From contig DBOA01000128.1 of assembly GCA_002299195.1 (NCBI GenBank), positions 1-30,096 of the forward strand: a stretch of DNA of 30,096 nucleotides, given 5' to 3'. The DNA is from Sphingomonadales bacterium UBA658. Its GTDB lineage: Bacteria > Pseudomonadota > Alphaproteobacteria > Sphingomonadales > Sphingomonadaceae. Both the position numbers and the translations under genes were made by a program. Shown here one piece after another: positions 23,440-30,096 of this stretch (position 1 is the first letter of the stretch; the number at the start of each line of letters is the position of its first letter). The notes under the pieces are model-generated. The model did not search any database and was not told the DNA's origin. It saw only the letters and a program-made list of their open reading frames with translations.

Positions 23440-24848
23440 ACGCCGAGCGCTGGAATGGCAAAATATCCAAGCGGCGAGTTCGCCGCGGCAAGAATGCCAC
23501 CAGTCCAGACAAGCACCTTATCATCGCTTTCGGCGATAACATCAGCCGCATCATCAAAGTACATCACTTTGACAACTTTAAGGTAATAGAATGCGCCAAT
23601 GACCGACGCCGAGATGCCAATGACGGCCAATGGCAGCAGGCCGGCGGCAACAGCAGCATTGAATACCACCAGCTTACCCCAAAAGCCGAACAATGGCGGA
23701 ATGCCCGCGAGGCTGAACATGAAAATCGCAAAGGCCGCGGCAAGCGCCGGGCGCGTCTTGGACAAGCCAGCGATATCGGCAAATTCTTCGCGATAGTTGC
23801 CGTCTTTGTCCTTAAGTTGCATCAAGCACACAAAGCCGCCCAAGGTCATGGCCACATAAATCGTCAAATAGACAAGCATGGCAGCGATGCCCTGCTCTGT
23901 TCCTGTGGCAAGACCGATGAGGATGAAGCCGACATTGTTGATCGAGCTATACGCCATCAGGCGCTTGAGGTTTTGCTGACCAATTGCGCCAACTGCGCCG
24001 ATGATGATCGACATCAAAGCAACCGCAATAATGATTTGCTGCCACACCAGGACCTGCGAACCAAAAGCCTCAAGCACGACGCGCATCAACAAGGCGATGG
24101 CAGCAACCTTTGGTGCACTCGCAAAAAATGCAGTGACCGGTGTTGGTGCGCCTTCATAGACGTCCGGCGTCCACATATGGAACGGCGCGGCACTGATCTT
24201 GAATGCCAATCCGGATAGGATGAACACGATACCAAAGATCAGGCCAAGACCGACTTCCTTGTCCATCGCGAGGCCGATTGCGGAAAAATTGGTCGAACCT
24301 GCAAAGCCATAAACCAACGATGCACCGAAAAGCAGCATACCGCTCGCAAGACCGCCAAGGACGAAATATTTCAGGCCCGCTTCGGCCGAACGGCCATCCG
24401 AACGCACAAAGCTTGCAAGGACGTAGGCCGAGAGGCTTTGAAGCTCAAGACCGATGTACAAGGAGATCAGGTCCGTCGCCGATACCATCACGCCCATACC
24501 GACGCAGGAAAGCACGATAAGAACCGGATATTCAGCGCGCATCGCGCCTGCCTTCTCCAAGAAACGTGGGGCAATGGTCAGAGAAACAGCCGCAGCAATG
24601 TAAATCAGGAGCTTGGAGAAATTGCCAAAGGCATCAATCACCATCAAACCATCAAAGGCCGAGGCGCTGGAGCCCGAACCAAGCGAGCTGGCGGTAAAAG
24701 CAGCGGCAGCACCCAGAGCCGCAACAGCCAATATGCTGATAAGGCGTCCGGCCTGATCGATCCAGGCAGCCAACAACAGCAAGGCAAGCGCGGAAAAGCT
24801 GAGAATGAGCTCAGGACGCACCAAGGAGAGCGAAGCATTAAGTTCCAT
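23406..24848 (-). CDS. nuoN: NADH-quinone oxidoreductase subunit N
   Basis: A 480-residue antiporter-like membrane subunit of respiratory complex I, which couples NADH oxidation to proton pumping. About 14 hydrophobic segments are present. Conserved charges can be placed: Glu135 in YIGLELQSLS and Lys217 in LAFKISAAPFHMWTPDVYEGAP, followed by the KRLMAYSSINNVGF segment. It starts two bases after nuoM and is the last nuo gene; birA begins within its final codons, so the transcript appears to continue. Confidence 0.98.
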   Translation of the reverse strand: MELNASLSLVRPELILSFSALALLLLAAWIDQAGRLISILAVAALGAAAAFTASSLGSGSSASAFDGLMVIDAFGNFSKLLIYIAAAVSLTIAPRFLEKAGAMRAEYPVLIVLSCVGMGVMVSATDLISLYIGLELQSLSAYVLASFVRSDGRSAEAGLKYFVLGGLASGMLLFGASLVYGFAGSTNFSAIGLAMDKEVGLGLIFGIVFILSGLAFKISAAPFHMWTPDVYEGAPTPVTAFFASAPKVAAIALLMRVVLEAFGSQVLVWQQIIIAVALMSIIIGAVGAIGQQNLKRLMAYSSINNVGFILIGLATGTEQGIAAMLVYLTIYVAMTLGGFVCLMQLKDKDGNYREEFADIAGLSKTRPALAAAFAIFMFSLAGIPPLFGFWGKLVVFNAAVAAGLLPLAVIGISASVIGAFYYLKVVKVMYFDDAADVIAESDDKVLVWTGGILAAANSPLGYFAIPALGVWTAVAAKALF

Positions 24849-24850
24849 TA

Positions 24851-26410
24851 TTAATGGCTCCCCTCAGCCACGTCTTTTTTAGGTTCATGAACAACACGAA
24901 AGCGCGCTGTGGTCGGGTCGACAGCCATCAATTTGCTGTCGCCAGCTGGAGCCGCCCGTTCGATACGATCAACTATTGTTGCAACATCGCGGCGAATGGG
25001 GGCGAGGAATGTTTCGGGATATACGCCCATCCACAACACAACGACCGCAATCGGTGCGAGCAACCACATTTCGCGGCCATCAATATCCTGCATCGCGGCG
25101 GCGTCTGCATTGACCTGCGGCCCGAACGCGATCCGGCGATAGAGATACAACATATATCCAGCGCCAAGGATGATGCCCGTTGTCGCAATCAGCGTGGCCC
25201 AAGTGGACACCTTATAGGCGCCCGCAAGGCTCAGAAACTCACCGACAAAACCGCTTGTTCCGGGCAAGCCGACGCTGGCCATGGTGAACAGCATGAACAG
25301 CAATGCATATTTGGGCATATTCACACTGATGCCGCCGTAACGGCTGATTTCGCGTGTGTGCAGACGGTCGTAGATCACGCCCACGCAAAGGAAGAGCGCG
25401 CCCGATACCAAACCGTGGCTGAGCATCACGATGATCGCGCCTTCAATACCCTGCTGGTTAAAGGTGAAGAGGCCGAGCGTCACGATCGCCATGTGGGCGA
25501 CCGACGAATATGCGATCAGTTTCTTCATATCCTGCTGCACCAGCGCCACGAGCGATGTGTAGACAACCGCGACCATCGACAGGCCAAACACCAAAGGAAT
25601 GAAGTTGGCGCTAGCCTCTGGAAACATCGGCAAAGAGAAACGCAGGAAGCCGTAGCCGCCCATTTTCAACAACACGCCAGCCAGAATGACCGAGCCCGCC
25701 GTCGGCGCCTGAACGTGCGCATCGGGGAGCCATGTGTGCACGGGCCACATCGGCATCTTCACCGCAAAGGATGCAAAAAATGCCAGCCACAACAATGTCT
25801 GTGCCTGCACAGGGAAATCTGTGTTGAGCAAAGTCGGAATGTCTGCGGTGCCGGCGAACTGGATCATCCACAACATCGCGATCAGCATCACCACCGACCC
25901 AAGCAAGGTGTAGAGGAAGAATTTATAAGACGCGTAAATGCGGTCCTGACCACCCCAAATACCGATGATAAGATACATCGGGATCAGACCGGCTTCGAAG
26001 AAGATGTAGAACAGCAATAGGTCCTGCGCCGCGAATACGCCGATCATCAACGTTTCCATCAACAGGAAAGCCGCCATATATTCGCCGACACGCTTTTGAA
26101 TGCTGTTCCAGCTGGCGCCGATACAAATGGGCATCAGGAACACCGACAGCATGATCAGCGTCAACGAGATACCGTCAATGCCAAGCTTCCAACCAATCGG
26201 ACCGAACAACTGCGCACTTTCGGTAAACTGCCACTGCGCACCTGCGGGATCATAGCTGATCCACAGCACCACACCGAGGATGAAGTTAGCTAGCGTCGCG
26301 CCAAGCGCAATCGGGCGCGCCAATTCCGCACGAACGAACAAACACAATGCCGCCGCCACCATCGGGATGGCGAGCATGATTGACAGGACAGGAATATCTG
26401 CGGCGTTCAT
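24851..26410 (-). CDS. nuoM: NADH-quinone oxidoreductase subunit M
   Basis: A 519-residue antiporter-like subunit of complex I. The key membrane glutamate is Glu139 in YIFFEAGLIPMYLIIG and the lysine of the half-channel Lys218 in VKMPMWPVHTWLPDAHVQAP; KKLIAYSSVAHM follows, all typical of NuoM. The polar C-terminal tail (about 475-519) is charged and cytoplasmic. Its ATG shares one base with the nuoL stop (TAATG), and nuoN starts two bases after its own stop. Confidence 0.98.
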   Translation of the reverse strand: MNAADIPVLSIMLAIPMVAAALCLFVRAELARPIALGATLANFILGVVLWISYDPAGAQWQFTESAQLFGPIGWKLGIDGISLTLIMLSVFLMPICIGASWNSIQKRVGEYMAAFLLMETLMIGVFAAQDLLLFYIFFEAGLIPMYLIIGIWGGQDRIYASYKFFLYTLLGSVVMLIAMLWMIQFAGTADIPTLLNTDFPVQAQTLLWLAFFASFAVKMPMWPVHTWLPDAHVQAPTAGSVILAGVLLKMGGYGFLRFSLPMFPEASANFIPLVFGLSMVAVVYTSLVALVQQDMKKLIAYSSVAHMAIVTLGLFTFNQQGIEGAIIVMLSHGLVSGALFLCVGVIYDRLHTREISRYGGISVNMPKYALLFMLFTMASVGLPGTSGFVGEFLSLAGAYKVSTWATLIATTGIILGAGYMLYLYRRIAFGPQVNADAAAMQDIDGREMWLLAPIAVVVLWMGVYPETFLAPIRRDVATIVDRIERAAPAGDSKLMAVDPTTARFRVVHEPKKDVAEGSH

Positions 26411-28446
26411 TATGTTCTCACCATCATCCAGCTAACCGCTGTGACAAGGCCCAAAAGCATCACCAGCGCATATGTATAAAGATAACCCGACTGCATTTTA
26501 ACCGCGAGCTTGCTGCCAAAGGAAACGACAGCAGCCAAACCGTTCGGCCCAAACCGATCGATAATGCCAATGTCGCCCTGCTTCCAGAACAGGCGTCCAA
26601 ACCAAAAGGCCGGGCGGACAAAGACCGCATCATATAGTTCGTCAAAATACCATTTGTTCAGGAAGAAACGGTACAATGGTGCGAAGGCAGAAGCCAAGCG
26701 CTGCGGCGCATCCTTTGACTGTTGATACATCAAATAGGCAACCAACAATCCGGTCAGCATGGCCACTGTCGACGACAGCTTCACCCACAACGGCACCTCG
26801 TGCATGGCGTGCATCAAATGTTCGTTGAAGAACAATGTGCTGTTCGCCCAAAATGCCTTGCCGGTTTCGGCTTCAATGAAGCCTCCGTGGAAGACAAAGC
26901 CTGCAAAAACCGCGCCCAATGTCAGTATGCCCAACGGGATGAGCATTGGCAGCGGGCTTTCATGTGGATGATAGCCAGCGGTTCCGTCAATATGCGCGTC
27001 GTGGGCATGATCATGCGCATGTTCATCATGATCGCCATGGTCGTGCATCGCATGCTGAATATGCTCCGACTGCGCCCAACGCGGCGTTCCGAAGAACGTA
27101 AGGAACATCAGACGCCAGCTGTAGAAGCTGGTCAACAATGCCGCCAGAACGCCAATCGCAAACGCATACATATGGAAGGTTGAGTGGCTCGCAAATGCGG
27201 CTTCGATGATCGCATCCTTGGAATAGAAACCAGCGAACCCGCCGACGCCAACAATACCAACGCCGGTAATCGCCAATGTACCCGCCATCATCGCCCAGAA
27301 TGTCAGCGGGATATGTTTCCGCAAACCGCCATAATAACGCATGTCCTGTTCATGATGCATCGCGTGAATAACGGAGCCCGCGCCAAGGAACAACAAGGCC
27401 TTAAAGAATGCGTGCGTGAACAAATGGAACATCGCCGCGCCATATGCGCCGGTGCCCGCGGCGAAGAACATATATCCAAGCTGCGAGCATGTGGAGTAAG
27501 CGATAACGCGTTTGATGTCGGTTTGTACCAGACCAACGGTCGCTGCAAAAATGGCCGTCGTCGCGCCGACTATCGTCACAACGTCGAGCGCAAACTGGCT
27601 TGTTTCAAACAATGGGGACAAGCGGCAGACCATGAACACACCAGCGGTGACCATCGTTGCCGCGTGAATAAGCGCCGACACAGGTGTCGGCCCTTCCATC
27701 GCGTCGGGCAGCCATGTGTGTAGGCCCAACTGCGCCGATTTGCCCATCGCGCCGATGAACAGCAATATGCACAGCAAGCTCATTGTATCGACGCGGAACC
27801 CAAGGAAGCCAATGCTTGAGCCGACCATGTCAGGTGCCGCCGCCAAAATGTCCGGAATGGAAACCGTGCCAAACAGCCAGAACACGCCGAAGATACCTAG
27901 CATGAAACCAAGGTCACCAACGCGGTTCACGACAAATGCCTTAATCGCAGCAGCATTCGCGCTTGGTTTTTTGTACCAGAAACCAATCAACAGATAGGAC
28001 GCGAGACCTACCCCTTCCCATCCAAAGAACATTTGGACGAGGTTGTTGGCGGTTACGAGCATCAACATCGCGAAAGTGAACAACGACAGATACGCAAAGA
28101 AGCGCGGCTGATCGGGGTCTTCCTCCATATAGCCCCAGCTATATAGATGGACGAGCGCGGAAACGGTGGTGATAACCACCAACATAACCGCAGTCAGCGC
28201 ATCAACGCGCAATTCCCAATCGAATGACAAATCACCCGACTGGACCCAGTTCAACACGGGCGCGACATAAGCCGTTTCGCTGCCGTTGAGGAAACCGATG
28301 AAAATCGGCCAGCTCAGCAAGGACGCCGTGAACAGGCCAGCTGTGGTAATCGTCTTGGATGCAACCGCGCCAATAAAGCGTTGGCCAAGGCCCGCAACAA
28401 GCGCAGCCAAAAGCGGAAGAAAAACAATGATGTGGATCGAAATCAC
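26410..28446 (-). CDS. nuoL: NADH-quinone oxidoreductase subunit L
   Basis: A 678-residue distal pump subunit of complex I, including the long lateral helix and extra C-terminal transmembrane helix. Glu144 in FGWEGVGLASYLLIGFW and Lys236 in GKSAQLGLHTWLPDAMEGP mark the proton path; KRVIAYSTCSQLGYM and a middle His in HAFFKALLFLGAG are also typical. Translation starts at GTG (28446), preceded by AGGGATAA about eight bases upstream. A strongly His/Asp-rich loop lies at residues 462-496, just before HESPLPMLIPL. It lies six bases after nuoK. Confidence 0.98.
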   Translation of the reverse strand: MISIHIIVFLPLLAALVAGLGQRFIGAVASKTITTAGLFTASLLSWPIFIGFLNGSETAYVAPVLNWVQSGDLSFDWELRVDALTAVMLVVITTVSALVHLYSWGYMEEDPDQPRFFAYLSLFTFAMLMLVTANNLVQMFFGWEGVGLASYLLIGFWYKKPSANAAAIKAFVVNRVGDLGFMLGIFGVFWLFGTVSIPDILAAAPDMVGSSIGFLGFRVDTMSLLCILLFIGAMGKSAQLGLHTWLPDAMEGPTPVSALIHAATMVTAGVFMVCRLSPLFETSQFALDVVTIVGATTAIFAATVGLVQTDIKRVIAYSTCSQLGYMFFAAGTGAYGAAMFHLFTHAFFKALLFLGAGSVIHAMHHEQDMRYYGGLRKHIPLTFWAMMAGTLAITGVGIVGVGGFAGFYSKDAIIEAAFASHSTFHMYAFAIGVLAALLTSFYSWRLMFLTFFGTPRWAQSEHIQHAMHDHGDHDEHAHDHAHDAHIDGTAGYHPHESPLPMLIPLGILTLGAVFAGFVFHGGFIEAETGKAFWANSTLFFNEHLMHAMHEVPLWVKLSSTVAMLTGLLVAYLMYQQSKDAPQRLASAFAPLYRFFLNKWYFDELYDAVFVRPAFWFGRLFWKQGDIGIIDRFGPNGLAAVVSFGSKLAVKMQSGYLYTYALVMLLGLVTAVSWMMVRT

Positions 28447-28452
28447 TGGATG

Positions 28453-28758
28453 TTATCCCTTCATCCGGTTGACATCGTCAACGGCAATGGTGCCCCGGCC
28501 ACGGAAGTAGATGACCAAAATAGCAAGGCCGATCGCCGCTTCGCCAGCAGCCACCGTCAGCACGAACATCGCGAAAATCTGGCCCGTAAGGTCGCCCAGA
28601 AAGACGCTGAACGCAACGAGGTTGATATTTACCGCCAGCAAAATGAGCTCAATCGCCATCAAGATGATGATCACATTTTTGCGGTTCAGGAAAATGCCCA
28701 GCATACCCATGACGAACAGAATGCTGCTCACCACCAGATAATGTTCGATACCAATCAC
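28453..28758 (-). CDS. nuoK: NADH-quinone oxidoreductase subunit K
   Basis: A 101-residue, three-helix membrane subunit of complex I. The two conserved intramembrane glutamates needed for proton transfer are Glu37 in LMAIELILLAVNIN and Glu73 in VAAGEAAIGLAI. Length and sequence match bacterial NuoK closely. Its ATG overlaps the nuoJ stop by four bases (ATGA), coupling the two. Confidence 0.98.
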   Translation of the reverse strand: MIGIEHYLVVSSILFVMGMLGIFLNRKNVIIILMAIELILLAVNINLVAFSVFLGDLTGQIFAMFVLTVAAGEAAIGLAILVIYFRGRGTIAVDDVNRMKG

Positions 28759-29375
28759 AACTCGATCCCCTGCCCTACCGGTTGATTGACATTGCGCGTC
28801 GCGTCTTCGGGACGGCGCTGTACCTGGCTGCTGATGCTCTGGCCGCGGGTGCCATGGCTCTTACGATGGGTAAGAACAATCGCGCCGACCATGGCCACCA
28901 AAAGAATGAGGCCCGCGGTTTCAAACATGAACACATATTTGCTGTACAACAGGCCGCCGATAGCTTCGATATTTGGAACCGACGCCGACACAGTGGCTGC
29001 GCCCGCCTCTGGCGTGCCCAATGTGACTGCACCAGCCTGATATGCGCCAATGCCCAGCACGAGCTCTGCGGCGAGAACAACAGCGAGCAATAAACCAAGC
29101 GGAACGTTTTTCACAAAGCCTGCGCGCAGTTCGGCGAAGTCGATGTCGAGCATCATCACCACAAACAGGAACAATACGGCGACTGCGCCAACGTAGACAA
29201 TGACGAGCAGCATCGCGATGAATTCCGCGCCGATTAGGATCATGAGCCCAGCGGCGTTAAAGAACGCGACGATCAACCACAGCACGCTGTGCACGGGGTT
29301 GCGCGCAAAGATGACCATCGCGGCAGACGCGATGACGATGCTTGCGAAAATATAGAATGAGACGAGTTGGATCAC
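28755..29375 (-). CDS. nuoJ: NADH-quinone oxidoreductase subunit J
   Basis: A 206-residue membrane subunit of complex I with five hydrophobic segments. The N-terminal FARNPVHSVLWLI, then GAEFIAMLLVIVYVGAVAVLFLFVVMMLD, is the diagnostic NuoJ stretch containing the pi-bulge helix that gates proton pumping. The C-terminal tail (about 172-206) is soluble and rich in Arg and Gln. It begins 12 bases after nuoI and overlaps nuoK by four. Confidence 0.98.
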   Translation of the reverse strand: MIQLVSFYIFASIVIASAAMVIFARNPVHSVLWLIVAFFNAAGLMILIGAEFIAMLLVIVYVGAVAVLFLFVVMMLDIDFAELRAGFVKNVPLGLLLAVVLAAELVLGIGAYQAGAVTLGTPEAGAATVSASVPNIEAIGGLLYSKYVFMFETAGLILLVAMVGAIVLTHRKSHGTRGQSISSQVQRRPEDATRNVNQPVGQGIEL

Positions 29376-29387
29376 GATGGGCCGCCC

Positions 29388-29876
29388 TTAACGATAGGGT
29401 GCATCGGCGGCAAGGTTCGCGGCAATTGCCCGTTCCCATTTCGCGCCGTTGTCGAGAAGCTTGGCCTTGTCATAAAACAATTCCTCGCGTGTTTCGGTTG
29501 CAAATTCGAGGTTTGGCCCCTCGACAATTGCATCCACTGGGCAAGCTTCTTGGCAGAAACCGCAATAGATGCACTTCGTCATGTCGATGTCATAGCGCGT
29601 CGTGCGGCGGCTTCCGTCTTCGCGTGGCTCTGACTCGATGGTGATAGCCAAGGCGGGGCACACCGCTTCGCACAGCTTACACGCAATGCACCGCTCTTCC
29701 CCATTGGGGTAGCGCCGCAAAGCATGCTCACCGCGAAAACGGGGGCTCAACGGGTTCTTTTCGAACGGATAGTTGATCGTCGCCTTTGGCTTGAAGAAAT
29801 ATTGCAAGGTCAACCAGTGCGCCTTGACGAATTCCCAAAGGGTAAAGGTTTTGATGAGATGCGCGATGGTGGTCAT
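29388..29876 (-). CDS. nuoI: NADH-quinone oxidoreductase subunit I (two 4Fe-4S clusters)
   Basis: A 162-residue peripheral-arm subunit of complex I that passes electrons through clusters N6a and N6b. Both ferredoxin motifs are complete: CIACKLCEAVCP (Cys63, 66, 69, 73) and CIYCGFCQEACP (Cys102, 105, 108, 112). The amphipathic N-terminal helix that docks on the membrane arm is present (LWEFVKAHWLTLQYFFKP). The frame is open up to 29954, but the ATG at 29876 overlaps the nuoH stop by four bases and begins at the usual MTTIAHLIKTF, so I chose it. Confidence 0.98.
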   Translation of the reverse strand: MTTIAHLIKTFTLWEFVKAHWLTLQYFFKPKATINYPFEKNPLSPRFRGEHALRRYPNGEERCIACKLCEAVCPALAITIESEPREDGSRRTTRYDIDMTKCIYCGFCQEACPVDAIVEGPNLEFATETREELFYDKAKLLDNGAKWERAIAANLAADAPYR

Positions 29877-30096
29877 GCGAAATGTCCTGTGAACATAAGG
29901 TAGCCGCTCACCAAAAAGACCCAGAACAGCGAGATTGGCAGAAACACTTTCCAACCCAGACGCATCAATTGGTCATAACGGTAACGCGGTACAGTCGCCT
30001 TCACCCATGCGAAGACAAAGAACATCAAAAGGATTTTGACGAAGAACCAGATGATGCCGGGAACGGCATATAATGGCGCCCAATCCACTGGCGGCA
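29873..30096 (-). CDS. nuoH: NADH-quinone oxidoreductase subunit H, C-terminal fragment
   Basis: Only the last ~74 residues are inside the window; the gene enters from the right edge. The visible part has two hydrophobic segments (PGIIWFFVKILLMFFVFAWV and VFLPISLFWVFLVSGYL) separated by the conserved ATVPRYRYDQLMRLGWK, characteristic of the C-terminus of NuoH, the quinone-site membrane subunit of complex I. Its stop overlaps the nuoI ATG by four bases. The reading frame continues past the window edge with no start codon needed. Confidence 0.95.
   Translation of the reverse strand, partial: PPVDWAPLYAVPGIIWFFVKILLMFFVFAWVKATVPRYRYDQLMRLGWKVFLPISLFWVFLVSGYLMFTGHFA

Noticed and set aside
24854..26020. 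Plus-strand open frame of 388 codons antisense to nuoM
   Set aside because: Translation is Cys/His/Gln-rich with no recognisable fold, typical of a shadow of a conserved membrane-protein gene; nuoM is certain.
29877..29954. Longer NuoI start upstream of 29876
   Set aside because: The extra residues lie within the nuoH 3' end, resemble no NuoI, and the ATGA overlap supports 29876.
1..30096. tRNA, rRNA, CRISPR array, insertion sequence, integrase or phage gene
   Set aside because: Read across both strands; no cloverleaf-like segment with CCA or T-loop motif, no spaced repeats, no transposase or integrase motif recognised.

Overview
The window is a stretch of alphaproteobacterial chromosome. 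Gene content, synteny, moderate GC (roughly mid-50s % by eye) and protein character point to the Sphingomonadales, something like Sphingorhabdus or Sphingopyxis. I place it from protein recognition only; no search was run. No tRNA, rRNA, insertion sequence, phage gene or CRISPR array was found. Coding density is very high, and the longest stretches without a gene are about 250-270 bases.

Layout. (1) 1-1384, minus strand: tpiA, secG and the first codons of pyrG. (2) 1539-10860, plus strand: a long tightly packed run of ppiD-like gene, trpE, an exported alpha/beta hydrolase, trpG, trpD, trpC, moaC, moeA and lexA, many joined by short overlaps. This couples a periplasmic folding factor, the first steps of tryptophan synthesis, molybdenum cofactor synthesis and the SOS repressor. 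lexA is preceded by three GTTC half-sites at exact 11-bp spacing, the alphaproteobacterial SOS operator type. (3) 10854-12968, minus strand: comEC, overlapping the end of lexA tail to tail. (4) 13256-14542, plus strand: gltA with a hairpin-containing leader. (5) 14528-16143, minus strand: a sensor histidine kinase gene that appears broken: an in-frame amber codon, an N-terminal frame break at a homopolymer, and no histidine in the H-box. (6) 16200-19983: two divergent genes of unknown function, a 408-residue protein with a degenerate nucleotidyltransferase-like front and membrane-spanning rear, and a 762-residue protein with two N-terminal membrane segments, a very long helical region and a distinct C-terminal domain. 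(7) 30096-19987, minus strand: the end of the complex I operon (nuoH partial, I, J, K, L, M, N) continuing without a real gap into birA, coaX, rnj and a DUF1467 gene.

The flanking regions are ordinary, conserved housekeeping clusters. The accessory part is 14.5-20 kb. If the window holds something undescribed, the best candidate is the 762-residue membrane-tethered coiled-coil protein, whose layout recalls the Caulobacter polarity factor TipN, together with its divergent membrane partner and the decaying kinase next door. That link is inference from architecture and position only.
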